A stretch of 64,000 nt of DNA from Candidatus Hopanoidivorans cymbastelae (GTDB lineage: Bacteria > Actinomycetota > Acidimicrobiia > Acidimicrobiales > Hopanoidiivorantaceae), in NCBI GenBank assembly GCA_028283145.1, contig JAPYNY010000012.1:1-64000 (forward strand), written 5' to 3'. The translations under genes and the position numbers were made by a program. Numbering within the stretch: position 1 is the stretch's first letter; each line of letters opens with the position of its first letter. Below are positions 45,634 to 54,191 of this stretch, in pieces. The notes beneath the pieces were generated by a model that was given only the letters and a program-made list of their open reading frames with translations, did not search any database and had not been told where the DNA came from.

Positions 45634-46146
45634 CAACGCTGCCAGAACCTGATCGCAAGCCTGCGCTCCCCAGTCTTGCACAACCTCTGAGGGAGTTCCG
45701 CCCAAGGGGTGTGGTACTACCACAATCCGAGCGCCTTGGGGAGCTGAGTGAGCCGCAACCTGCCGGGTTAATTCTTCAAAGGCGGTCGTGGCAAACACCA
45801 CTGTCGGTATGCCTCGTTGCTCTAATTCAGCTAAGTCATGGACACTCCACGACGTGCAAGAACCTCAATCGGCAGAGCCGACTAGAACAGCATCCACATC
45901 CTGACTGAGTCGTTCAATTACCTCTTCAGGCGCTGGCAAGGCAGCATTTTTGGGTTCAACTGCCATGAGTTGGGCACCAGTGCGCTCAAGCAGTTGGTCG
46001 CCCACAGCTTGCAGCAGCACATCGGCGTTGGGCTTGCTGTTGGCAAACAAGGCAATGGTCTTGCCGCTCAGGGAACCCAAAGACGGCGCGAGTGATTTAG
46101 CAGGTGAACCTACCGACCCCCGCGGATCATGAATTTGCAGACCCAT
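45619..46146 (-). CDS. UGSC-family selenoprotein
   Basis: A 175-residue protein read through an in-frame TGA at 45867-45865 (codon 94). Before it comes DAVLVGSAD and after it [20 protein letters not shown], so the motif is Sec-Gly-Ser-Cys, the signature after which the UGSC family is named. That family is known as selenoprotein-or-cysteine proteins. Both halves are in one frame; the second half ends [11 protein letters not shown] and [10 protein letters not shown], and neither half stands alone as a gene. A hairpin follows the TGA. Sec94 and Cys97 are spaced like a CxxC redox site. The function is unknown. The start lies two bases after the stop of the thiolase gene, so they are co-transcribed. 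Confidence 0.92.
45835..45853 (-). promoter_or_regulatory. SECIS-like hairpin of the UGSC gene
   Basis: On the minus strand, GUCGUGGA (45853-45846) pairs with UCCAUGAC (45842-45835), eight pairs including one G-U, with a GUG loop. Eleven bases separate the UGA and the stem, placing the loop about 19 bases downstream, in the range expected of bacterial SECIS. Confidence 0.72.
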
Positions 46147-46148
46147 AG

Positions 46149-47351
46149 CTAGTTAGCCGCAGCCTCCAAAATGTGAACCCCACAGGAGGAACCCAAGCCT
46201 ATGACATGCGTCAAACCAACCTTGGCGTCTTCAATTTGACGATCCCCTGCTTCGCCCCGCAAGTGAGTGGAAACTTCATAGACATTGGCTATGCCGGTGG
46301 CTCCAATAGGGTGCCCCTTGGAGATGAGACCGCCTGATACATTCACCGGAGTGCTGCCGTCTCGAAAGGGAACTCCTGAGTCGATAAAGTCCCCGGCCCC
46401 GCCTGGCTCGCAGAGTCGCAGATTATCGTAGTGAATCAGCTCGGCTGTGGCAAAGCAATCGTGCAACTCGACTAAATCCAAGTCGTCCGGAGCAACTCCA
46501 GCCTCTTCATAAGCCGCATCAACGGCATTGCGTGTCAAGGTGTTGACATCGCTTTGGATTTGACCGCTTTCCACATAGGGATCGGAAGTAAGCACGGAAG
46601 CTGAAATCTTGACGGCCCGCTGCTGCTGCTCTTTGGAAAGTGACCGCAGCATTTCCTCTCCGATCACAACCGCTGCTGCTGCTCCATCTCCGGTTGGACA
46701 GCACATCAGCAAAGTATTGGGATAGGAGGTCATGGGCGAAGCCATGACCTCCTCCAGAGAGAATTCCTTCTGGTACTGCGCCAAGGGGTTGAGAGTGGAA
46801 TGAGCATGGTTCTTTTGAGCTACCTTGGCAAACTGCTCAAACCCTACCCCGTCGTTTTCATAGGCATATTTCATGCCGGCTTGGGCAAAAACGCCTGGCA
46901 TGGTTTCCGTGCCCAAGATGCCATCCACCGACATGACCGAGCCGTAACGTCCCGAAGGCTGATAGACATTCTCTTCGGCTTTACGGCTGCCGCCAGCCAG
47001 CAAACCCATCTTGCCCATCTGTTCCACACCGACCGCCAGGCCCATCTCAGCCTCCCCCGCCTTGATCGACATAATCACAGTGCGCAGGGCTGTAGCTCCA
47101 GTTGCGCAAGCGTTGGAAACGTTATAGACAGGTATTCCAGTTTGTCCAATTTGGTGCTGGAGTTGCTGGCCCATGCCTGCGTTGGCTTGAAACAAGGTGC
47201 CGCTAGCCAAAATATCCATGTCATGAATCGTGACTCCCCCGTCAGCTAGGGCTCCAAGGGCAGCTTCAGATGCCAAATCAAGCGCATCCTTATCCGCATA
47301 ACGGGTAAATTTCGTCATATGTGTGCCAAGAATCCAAACTGATTCGCTCAT
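46149..47351 (-). CDS. SCP-x-type thiolase family protein
   Basis: A 400-residue thiolase-fold protein of the lipid-transfer (SCP-x/KS-like) group. The nucleophile is Cys82 in SNACATGATALR. The other catalytic motifs are VELHDCFATAE and GGLISKGHPIGATG (His), with GLGSSCGVHIL near the C-terminus. Such proteins act in beta-oxidation-like or sterol/side-chain degradation and usually pair with an OB-fold zinc-ribbon protein, found here 80 bases upstream. AAAGG lies before the ATG. The exact substrate is unknown. Confidence 0.88.
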   Translation of the reverse strand: MSESVWILGTHMTKFTRYADKDALDLASEAALGALADGGVTIHDMDILASGTLFQANAGMGQQLQHQIGQTGIPVYNVSNACATGATALRTVIMSIKAGEAEMGLAVGVEQMGKMGLLAGGSRKAEENVYQPSGRYGSVMSVDGILGTETMPGVFAQAGMKYAYENDGVGFEQFAKVAQKNHAHSTLNPLAQYQKEFSLEEVMASPMTSYPNTLLMCCPTGDGAAAAVVIGEEMLRSLSKEQQQRAVKISASVLTSDPYVESGQIQSDVNTLTRNAVDAAYEEAGVAPDDLDLVELHDCFATAELIHYDNLRLCEPGGAGDFIDSGVPFRDGSTPVNVSGGLISKGHPIGATGIANVYEVSTHLRGEAGDRQIEDAKVGLTHVIGLGSSCGVHILEAAAN

Positions 47352-47432
47352 GGTGGTTGCCTTTCTGACTGATTAGTTGTTATTGAGGTAAATTTTACTA
47401 CAGCTTGCGGTGGAGTTGATGGCTATGGCAGA

Positions 47433-47855
47433 TTACTGATCAACTGGTTCATAGCCAAAAGCTATGCATCTTGTACCACGGTCGTCCTGACCAACTTCGT
47501 AGGTGGTAAGCGATACCTGCATTCCCAACTTCACGTGCTCAGGGTCGGCTGGAGTATTGACCACATTGGAGCGCACCGAGGTGCCGTCTTGAGTCTTGAC
47601 TATGGCTGAGACATAGGGCACCGGTATGGTGGGAGCAGCGCGATAGACGATGGAAAAAGCTTCCAGCACCCCTTGGTTGGCAACTGTGGCCTTCTCAAAA
47701 TTTGTGCCGCCGCAGTGGGCGCAGGCATTTCGCCTGTTGAAAAATCTGGCCCCACAGTTGGTGCACTGGTTGGCAACTAAATGAGGATCATCTCCTAGGA
47801 CTAGGTAGTCGACGATGGGTATCTCTGTGGGAGCTGGGGCAGAATCTTGGTTCAA
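47433..47855 (-). CDS. Zn-ribbon OB-fold protein (DUF35 type)
   Basis: A 140-residue protein with an N-terminal rubredoxin-like zinc ribbon (CTNCGARFFNRRNACAHCGG, four cysteines, residues about 27-46) and a C-terminal OB-fold (VSAIVKTQDGTSVRSNVV). DUF35 proteins form complexes with SCP-x thiolases and assist acyl-CoA binding or channeling. It is the first gene of the cluster with the thiolase and UGSC protein. Confidence 0.88.
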   Translation of the reverse strand: MNQDSAPAPTEIPIVDYLVLGDDPHLVANQCTNCGARFFNRRNACAHCGGTNFEKATVANQGVLEAFSIVYRAAPTIPVPYVSAIVKTQDGTSVRSNVVNTPADPEHVKLGMQVSLTTYEVGQDDRGTRCIAFGYEPVDQ

Positions 47856-47985
47856 TGTCTTGGCCTCTCGTTGTTTTTAGCGGTGCTTTTCAAGTGGTGG
47901 TATTAATTATCGCAAATAAATTTTAGCTACTCAAGTCGTAGACGAGTGTCTTGGGCAGCTAATTAGCCACAGCCAGCCACAGTGG

Positions 47986-48585
47986 CTACCAGCTTCCAAA
48001 CCGCACTACTTCATCAATGTGCCGCCTGGGGAGTTTAGCCGACTGACTGCGGGTGTAGCTATTGGGGTATCCCAAGGCAACTGCTCCCAGCGGCCAGATG
48101 TCAACTGGCAACTTCAGCAACTCTGAAACCTGCTCTGTGTGCTGAAATAATCCAAAGAACAAGGCGCCCAAACCGCTTTGGTGGGCTAGCAGCAATAAAT
48201 TCTGCACCGCAAAAGCGCAGTCCACATACCAGTAGGGCACCCCCCATGCTGCAATGCTTTCCCCGAGCTTGGTGTGAATTTTATCGGCTTGTTGATAGCG
48301 GGTCAAATAACTGGTTGCATCAGCTAAAGGAATGACGATGACAGGCGCTGAAAGCAAACCAGGCCAAGGAAACCCTGAACGGTTGGCTTCAGGCAGAGTT
48401 GTGTTCCAGAAGTCGGCAACCCTGTCATCGCTTAGCACTACAAATTCAACTCCTTGGGCGTTGCCGGCACTAGGTGCGTGACGGGCTGTGTCCAACAAGT
48501 CAACTATCAACTCAAGCGGTAGGGGATCGCCTTTGAAGTCCCTGACCATTTTACGGGACTTGATGGTCGCTTTGAGTTGCGCCAA
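47986..48585 (-). CDS. Nitroreductase-family flavoprotein
   Basis: An FMN-dependent NAD(P)H oxidoreductase fold of 199 residues. Family marks are SRKMVRDFKGDPLPLELI, ARHAPSAGNAQGVEFVVL, QNLLLLAHQSGLGALFFG and PLGAVALGYPNSY. The substrate is unknown; actinobacterial members include F420-linked and ring-reducing enzymes. The start is uncertain: a TTG at 48585 gives the usual N-terminus, while an ATG at 48549 would cut part of the first helix. Confidence 0.83.
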   Translation of the reverse strand: MAQLKATIKSRKMVRDFKGDPLPLELIVDLLDTARHAPSAGNAQGVEFVVLSDDRVADFWNTTLPEANRSGFPWPGLLSAPVIVIPLADATSYLTRYQQADKIHTKLGESIAAWGVPYWYVDCAFAVQNLLLLAHQSGLGALFFGLFQHTEQVSELLKLPVDIWPLGAVALGYPNSYTRSQSAKLPRRHIDEVVRFGSW

Positions 48586-48608
48586 GTGGTCTTGGTTTGA
48601 AATTTGGC

Positions 48609-49313
48609 TCAGCTCGGAAATTTAGTCAGATCTTCTTTGCGCACCCAACCGTGGACGATCAAGCTGTCGCCTTGGTTTGCATCTATTTTTTTAAACAGAC
48701 GTTTAAGCTCGGCTCGGGTCATCTTGCAGCCAACTCCGCCAGTCTTGCGGGTGTCTGAATTATCAGCCGCGTTATAGCACCAAACCGGGGATGGCTCACC
48801 TCCGCCCGTTACTTTGAACTCTCTGGCATCATAGGCAGAGTTGTCCACGCCGAAACGCTTGGCTAGACGTCTCCCCCAAGCACGGTCTTCGCCGTTGGCA
48901 GCATAATGCGGGCGCGGGATGATGTCGTGCAGCTGCCAGAAGATGTCATAGGCAGAAATATCATCAACTCGCGTGCCTACAATCACATCTTCTTCGGGAA
49001 ATGAAATCAGAGCTCGCTTGAATTGCTCAATCATGAGCCCACGCATGACGGTTTTGCGCTTGCTGAAACAAGCCACCAAACTCAAGCCAACCACAATGCC
49101 AGGAGTTCCGCCAATGCGGTCCAAAGTGAAAAAAGAAAAACCCCGTAGCGTATCCCCTTCAAAACCCATCGCCACCAAAACCCAGTTATCGCCCTCAGAT
49201 TCCAACAACTCTCGGCAACGGGGATTCGGGCCCTGGGCACATAGGTACGCCATAGCATCATAATCTTGCTCAGTCAGAGCTATGCAATCTTTAGTTTCGA
49301 AGGTAATGGCCAT
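48609..49313 (-). CDS. Conserved hypothetical protein, possibly acyltransferase-like
   Basis: A 234-residue protein without signal or membrane segment. The middle (FFTLDRIGGTPGIVVGLSLV, MRGLMIEQFKRALI) suggests an alternating alpha/beta fold that could be a distant GNAT-like domain, but I cannot confirm this. The C-terminal part is Lys-rich and ends HGWVRKEDLTKFPS. Function unknown. It lies 23 bases upstream of the nitroreductase gene. Confidence 0.6.
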   Translation of the reverse strand: MAITFETKDCIALTEQDYDAMAYLCAQGPNPRCRELLESEGDNWVLVAMGFEGDTLRGFSFFTLDRIGGTPGIVVGLSLVACFSKRKTVMRGLMIEQFKRALISFPEEDVIVGTRVDDISAYDIFWQLHDIIPRPHYAANGEDRAWGRRLAKRFGVDNSAYDAREFKVTGGGEPSPVWCYNAADNSDTRKTGGVGCKMTRAELKRLFKKIDANQGDSLIVHGWVRKEDLTKFPS

Positions 49314-49404
49314 TGTCGTTTAAGTTTAGCAGGAGATAGCCCAAATTACCCAGCCCACAGGTCGTTCTTGGCTCAGGTCAAAAACATCCATCCAACTCAA
49401 CCAA

Positions 49405-52400
49405 CTAGGTCAAAATCGCAGTCGTGCCAAATTTTTCACGAAGAAACTTCAAAACTTGGGCGTTAGCCTCAATACTGCAATCCAAAGCCAAAGCCTTTGT
49501 GCCTTCAAAGTCAAACCATAATTCGCGCTCCTTCAGATGGCCTCGGTCCACGCGATGTTCCCAAAGGAATTTGATTAAATCATCCAACAGGGATTCCTCA
49601 CGCACCTTTGTTTCAGAGCAACTGATCACCACCGGCCTGACCCGCGCCCGCAACGCTCCTGCTTCTTCAACTATGAGTTGGAGGGCATCTCGACTGCTGT
49701 CAGTTCGGCCTTTTGCATAGATGACTGAGTCCTCTTTGAAAACTGAAAAATAGTTATCCAAGGTTTTAGGAAAAGCCACCAAGTCAATAGTGTGTTCATA
49801 GTCTTCTAAGACCGCTGTGAGCATATTCTTGCCGTTGCGGGTGGGACGAATTTTCATATTGGTGAGGATGCCACAGACTGTGCGGGTGCTCTTGTCCGGG
49901 ATTTCAGCCAGCTCATCTATGGAAAAAGGATTGAGCTCCTCCATTGCCTGCTGATAATCATCCAGCGGATGGTGGCTGATATAGAGCCCAAGCATTTCAC
50001 GTTCATCTTGCAGACTTTGTTTGAAATCGCTTTCGACATCTGGAATGGCTGGGCGCAGATCTTCATTGGTTTCCCCAAACATAGAGACAAATCCCTGCTC
50101 ACTGCGCTGTCTTGACGTCAATGCAACATCCACAATTTCAGCAAAACCCGCCAGCAAGCCCTCACGTTGATGGCCACTGTGGTCAAAGCAACCTGCCTTA
50201 ATCAGCGATTCGATGGATTTTTTAGTTAAGCACTCTCTGGGCATGCGATTGACAAAATCGTAAAAATCGGTAAAGTTGCCGTCTGAGTTGCGTTCCTCAA
50301 TCAGCCTTTCAGCATAAGCTGTGCCGATATTGCGAATGGCAGAGAGGCCAAAGGAAATAACCCGTGAACCATCTGGCCCAGACAAGACTGAAAAATCTTT
50401 TCTTGAGGAATTTACGTCGGGCAGCCGCACTTCTAACTTTTTTTGGCGACACTCGGCCAAGTAAATTTTCTGTCGATCTTGGTCGTTCTTGCTGCTTGTC
50501 AACAGGCCAGCCATGAACTCAACTGGATAATTGGCTTTGAGCCAGGCAGTCTGGTAAGCCACCATGGCATAGGAATATGAGTGGCTCTTGTTGAAGGCAT
50601 AATCGGCAAAGGGCTCAATGATCTCCCACCACTGTCTTCCAAGTGCCGCCCCGTATCCTGTGGCCTCGCAACCACTGATAAACTTTTCTCTCTCCTGAGC
50701 CATGATTTCACGTATTTTTTTGCCACAGGCCTTGCGAAGATTATCGGCTTCTTCAAGGGAGTAGCCGGCAAATTTCTGTGCGATACGCATCATGGATTCC
50801 TGATAGATCATCAAACCGTAGGTCTCAGACAAAATTTCCTCGGCTTCGGGATGCAAATATTTCACTTGCGTGCGCCCGTTCTTGCGGTCGGCATAGTCTT
50901 GGGGCATATTGGCTTCCATCGGACCGGGGCGATACAGCGCCACCAACGCAGCAATGTCTTCAAATTCGGTCGGACGCAGAGCCCGCATGAGACTGCGCAT
51001 AGGGCCGCTCTCAAGTTGGAATACGCCGGTGGTGTCTCCCTGCTGCAGCAGGCTGTAAGTCTTGGCATCGTCAAGTGGGATGTCTTCAATGACGATGCCA
51101 AGACCTTGGGTGTCGGCTATCAACTCCAAGGTGTCTGAGATTATGTCCAGGTTTCGCAAACCCAGCAAGTCCATCTTGAGCAAGCCCAGCTCCTCCACGG
51201 CACCCATTTCGTACTGTGTAACTATGGGAGCATCGTCAGGTGAACCTCCATCGGCAGGCTTGCGCTGAATGGGCATATAGGAGGTGATGGGTTCCTGGGT
51301 CAGCACCACAGCTGCCGCATGGATGCTGTCTTGTCGGCATAAGCCCTCTAATCCCCTAGCTGCGTCAATGATTGTATGAGCTTCAGCGTCATTTTGGTAG
51401 AGTTCGCGCAGTTCGCCAGCGCGCTGGTAGCCGCTCTCATGCCCCGGAGTTTTGTCTAGGCAAGCATACAGTGGTGTGTCTCGCCCCAAAATGAGTCCTG
51501 GAATGGCTTTGGCGATTTTGTCTCCCAAACCGTAGGGGAAGTCAAGCACTCTGGCAGCATCTCTGACAGCTTGACGAGCCTTGATACGGGCAAAGGTGAT
51601 TATCTGGGCAACTTGTTCCCGCCCGAAGCGGTCCGACAGATAGCGGATCAACTCATCACGATAGCGGGAGTCAAAGTCAATGTCAATGTCTGGCATTTGG
51701 CGACGACCAGGATTCAAAAAGCGCTCAAACAGCAAGTCGTAGCGAATGGGGTCTAAGTCGGTGATGCCCAAACAATAGGAAACTGCGCTGCCGGCAGCGC
51801 TTCCCCGCCCTGGCCCCACGCGAATATGGCGCTCCTTGGCGTAACGCACCAAGTCCCAGACAATTAAAAAGTACGCTGAAAAGCCCATGTTGGAGATGAT
51901 CTTCAACTCATAGCTGAGTCGGGAAGCTATGTCGTCAGGCAATGGGTCGCCCCAGCGTTTCTTAGCTCCTTGCAAAGTCAACTCGGTCAGATAATCGTCC
52001 TGTGAACCATGACCTGGTGGCAGTGGAAAGTCGGGAAGTTGCGGGGAGCCAAACTCAATTTCCACATTGCTGCGCTCGGCTATTTCCAAGGTGCTGTCGC
52101 AGGCATCCGGCAGTTCATTAAAAAGTTGGCGCATTTCCCGAGCTGTCTTCAAGTAGTGCTGATCGCCGTGAAATTTGAGACGGTTGCTGTCTTTGACCAA
52201 AGCCCCGGTTTGGACGCAGAGCAGAACATCATGGGAGACCGCATCGCTTTGGTGGGTGTAATGAGTATCGTTGGTGGCCAGCAGTGGCAGATTGAGTCGC
52301 TTGGAAATCTCCAGCAGTTGCTGGAGGTTGTCGTGCTGGGCTGGAATGCCGTGGTCTTGCAGCTCCACATAAAAATTATCCGGCCCGAAAATGTCTCGGA

Positions 52401-52932
52401 ATTTTCCGGCCAGCTCCTCGGCTTTGGCATAGTTGCTTTGCATTAGAGCTTGGTTGACATGGCTTCCCAAACAGCCTGTGGTGGCAATCAGCCCTTCGCT
52501 ATGATCGCTTAACACCTCCCAGTCAACTCTGGGCTTGTAGTAGTACCCTTCCAGAAATGCCCGTGAGGCAACTTGGATCAAGTTCTTGTAGCCAATGTTA
52601 TTTTCAGCCAGCAAGGTGAGATGGTAGTATAGCTTGGCGCCTTGTTCGGTGTTGCCGCCGGTGTCGTCCAGTTGACCACGACGAATTGGCCGTTCATTGC
52701 GGTGCTCATAGGCCATATATGCTTCGGTGCCGATAATCGGCTTGACACCATGCTTGCGACAGGTTTTATAGAAGTCAATGATTCCATACATATTGCCATG
52801 GTCGGTAATGCCCAAGGCAGGCTGCCCGTCGGCTGCGGCAGCAGTTATCAGATCGTCAAGCTTGGAGGCTCCGTCCAGAAGCGAATATTCAGTGTGGACA
52901 TGCAGGTGGACAAATGAATCTGCTGCGGACAT
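49405..52932 (-). CDS. dnaE: DNA polymerase III alpha subunit
   Basis: Replicative polymerase, 1175 residues. The N-terminal PHP domain starts FVHLHVHTEYSLLDGASKLD and has GITDHGNMYGI. The polymerase core has GPGRGSAAGSAVSYCLGITD and PDIDIDFDSRYRDELI (catalytic aspartates), followed by the tandem HhH region, the OB domain (VCGILTNMKIRPTRNGKNML) and a C-terminal tau-binding region. Length and order are those of DnaE1. The bpa gene lies upstream by 41 bases. Confidence 0.97.
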   Translation of the reverse strand: MSAADSFVHLHVHTEYSLLDGASKLDDLITAAAADGQPALGITDHGNMYGIIDFYKTCRKHGVKPIIGTEAYMAYEHRNERPIRRGQLDDTGGNTEQGAKLYYHLTLLAENNIGYKNLIQVASRAFLEGYYYKPRVDWEVLSDHSEGLIATTGCLGSHVNQALMQSNYAKAEELAGKFRDIFGPDNFYVELQDHGIPAQHDNLQQLLEISKRLNLPLLATNDTHYTHQSDAVSHDVLLCVQTGALVKDSNRLKFHGDQHYLKTAREMRQLFNELPDACDSTLEIAERSNVEIEFGSPQLPDFPLPPGHGSQDDYLTELTLQGAKKRWGDPLPDDIASRLSYELKIISNMGFSAYFLIVWDLVRYAKERHIRVGPGRGSAAGSAVSYCLGITDLDPIRYDLLFERFLNPGRRQMPDIDIDFDSRYRDELIRYLSDRFGREQVAQIITFARIKARQAVRDAARVLDFPYGLGDKIAKAIPGLILGRDTPLYACLDKTPGHESGYQRAGELRELYQNDAEAHTIIDAARGLEGLCRQDSIHAAAVVLTQEPITSYMPIQRKPADGGSPDDAPIVTQYEMGAVEELGLLKMDLLGLRNLDIISDTLELIADTQGLGIVIEDIPLDDAKTYSLLQQGDTTGVFQLESGPMRSLMRALRPTEFEDIAALVALYRPGPMEANMPQDYADRKNGRTQVKYLHPEAEEILSETYGLMIYQESMMRIAQKFAGYSLEEADNLRKACGKKIREIMAQEREKFISGCEATGYGAALGRQWWEIIEPFADYAFNKSHSYSYAMVAYQTAWLKANYPVEFMAGLLTSSKNDQDRQKIYLAECRQKKLEVRLPDVNSSRKDFSVLSGPDGSRVISFGLSAIRNIGTAYAERLIEERNSDGNFTDFYDFVNRMPRECLTKKSIESLIKAGCFDHSGHQREGLLAGFAEIVDVALTSRQRSEQGFVSMFGETNEDLRPAIPDVESDFKQSLQDEREMLGLYISHHPLDDYQQAMEELNPFSIDELAEIPDKSTRTVCGILTNMKIRPTRNGKNMLTAVLEDYEHTIDLVAFPKTLDNYFSVFKEDSVIYAKGRTDSSRDALQLIVEEAGALRARVRPVVISCSETKVREESLLDDLIKFLWEHRVDRGHLKERELWFDFEGTKALALDCSIEANAQVLKFLREKFGTTAILT

Positions 52933-52973
52933 GAGTTGATCTTTTGACTATTTCACTCAAGTTGCAGCTGGAC

Positions 52974-53477
52974 TTATAGATAAGTGCCACTGCGAGGCTG
53001 AGGTTGAGACCGGCCTGGAGGAAGTGGTGCGTGGGTATTGGCCAGTTGACTCTGGGCGGCAACTTGACGCGCAAACAAGGTTGCCTGAATGCCCTGAATC
53101 AAACCTTCCAGCCAGCCTACAAGCTGGGCTTTAACTACTCTCAGTTCGTCTTGGGTTGGAGCTTGGTCGTCATCCAAGGGCAAGGTTAATCGTCCCAACT
53201 CCTCCCGCAAGTCACCAGAAACTGCCTCCCCTAATTCAGTGAGCGAAGCTTCATAAATCTCTTTTAGTCGGTTACGGCTCAACTCATCCAAGGAGTCGGC
53301 TCGAATTTCAGCCAACAGTTGACGCAACATAGCGCCCATGCGCATTATTTTGGCAGGCTGCTCGATGGTGTCTGTCTGGTCAGCAGCAAGCAACGCCCCC
53401 TCCTGGGTGCTTTGGCTGGGGTCAACTACCAACTCTGGCGTGAGATTGTCAGCTTCAGGGGTTATCTTGTCTGGCAT
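52974..53477 (-). CDS. bpa: Bacterial proteasome activator Bpa (DUF2587)
   Basis: ATP-independent ring activator of the actinobacterial 20S proteasome. From the ATG at 53477 the protein has 167 residues. The helical core matches the family: AKIMRMGAMLRQLLAEIRAD, DELSRNRLKEIYEASLTEL, LRVVKAQLVGWLEGLIQGIQ and LFARQVAAQSQLA. A low-complexity Pro/Gln tail ends in SGTYL, the place of the family's GQYL tail that docks into proteasome pockets. The frame continues upstream through a 24-base duplication, giving a non-family N-terminus, so the later ATG is chosen. The proteasome itself is not in the window. Confidence 0.88.
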   Translation of the reverse strand: MPDKITPEADNLTPELVVDPSQSTQEGALLAADQTDTIEQPAKIMRMGAMLRQLLAEIRADSLDELSRNRLKEIYEASLTELGEAVSGDLREELGRLTLPLDDDQAPTQDELRVVKAQLVGWLEGLIQGIQATLFARQVAAQSQLANTHAPLPPGRSQPQPRSGTYL

Positions 53478-53537
53478 TTTGGCTTTCAGGGAGTGGTGTG
53501 TCCTGTGTGTTCCATCGCTATTAATTGAGAATACTTT

Positions 53538-53585
53538 GAATTCAAGCCGCTCAGATTTCAAGAATTCAAGCCGCTCAGATTTCAA
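53538..53585. repeat. Perfect 24-bp tandem duplication upstream of bpa
   Basis: The unit beginning gaattcaagccgctcagatt occurs at 53538-53561 and 53562-53585 with no difference. It lies between bpa and the Rrf2 gene, 60-110 bases upstream of the bpa start, and could be in its promoter. Confidence 0.85.
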
Positions 53586-53640
53586 TGCTAGTTTGCTTTG
53601 TGTGGGCAGGCATCGTATTTTCTGCTAGCAGCTGTGAAAA

Positions 53641-53667
53641 GCCCTTCCGATATGTCCTTCCGATATA
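53641..53667. promoter_or_regulatory. Direct repeat in the Rrf2 regulator's promoter region
   Basis: CCTTCCGATAT is repeated 13 bases apart (near 53643 and 53656), followed by AT-rich TATATAGCTAGCATA. It is about 90-115 bases before the Rrf2 start, a fitting place for an autoregulatory operator. Binding is not shown. Confidence 0.35.
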
Positions 53668-53730
53668 TATAGCTAGCATAAGCTGAAGAGTATCCTTGCT
53701 CATGCTCCAAAACACATAAATCAACCCACC

Positions 53731-53760
53731 ATGACAAAACGCCAACGAACGGCACGATGA
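53731..53760 (+). CDS. Possible nine-residue leader peptide before the Rrf2 gene
   Basis: ATG at 53731 reads MTKRQRTAR then TGA, whose bases overlap the Rrf2 ATG (ATGA). Such a coupling could set translation of the regulator. No ribosome-binding site is seen, so chance is quite possible. Confidence 0.25.
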   Translation: MTKRQRTAR

Positions 53761-54191
53761 AAGTTTCTACCCGGGCCGACTATGCTTGTCGGGCCTTGCT
53801 TTCCTTGGCGCTGAATGATGATAAATGTCCTGTCGCAACCAGAGACTTGGCGGAGCGCACAGGGTTGCCACAGCCATATTTGGAACAGATTTTTTTAGCT
53901 TTGAAGGGTGCCGGTCTGGTGGCTTCCAAACGCGGAGTTGGAGGTGGCCATTTGCTGGCCCGCCCCGCCAGCCAAATTGCTCTGAGCGACATCGTCGGCG
54001 CCGTGGATGGGCCGATTTTGGCTGGAGATTTTGCCGAGCCTCACACCGACGGGGCCTGTAATCACGAGGGTCAATGCGTCTTGCTGTCTGTTTGGGCCCA
54101 TGTCGGCGACCGCATGCGTGCTCTGCTGAGCTCAATCACTTTAGCCGACGTGGCGGAGATGGCCCGTGGTGAAAAACCCTGGCTGTCGTAA
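53757..54191 (+). CDS. Rrf2-family transcriptional regulator
   Basis: A 144-residue winged-helix regulator: MKVSTRADYACRALLSLAL, ATRDLAERTGLPQPYLEQIF and KRGVGGGHLLARPASQIALS form the DNA-binding domain. Only two cysteines occur in the sensor loop (DGACNHEGQC), one fewer than the three iron-sulfur ligands of IscR. It could bind a cluster with another ligand, or sense redox or another signal, like NsrR/CymR relatives. The 3' end overlaps the convergent rluD gene by 51 bases. Confidence 0.9.
   Translation: MKVSTRADYACRALLSLALNDDKCPVATRDLAERTGLPQPYLEQIFLALKGAGLVASKRGVGGGHLLARPASQIALSDIVGAVDGPILAGDFAEPHTDGACNHEGQCVLLSVWAHVGDRMRALLSSITLADVAEMARGEKPWLS

Noticed and set aside
45619-45801. Separate 60-residue gene starting at MVFATTAF
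   Set aside because: It is the second half of the UGSC selenoprotein and has no own ribosome-binding site.
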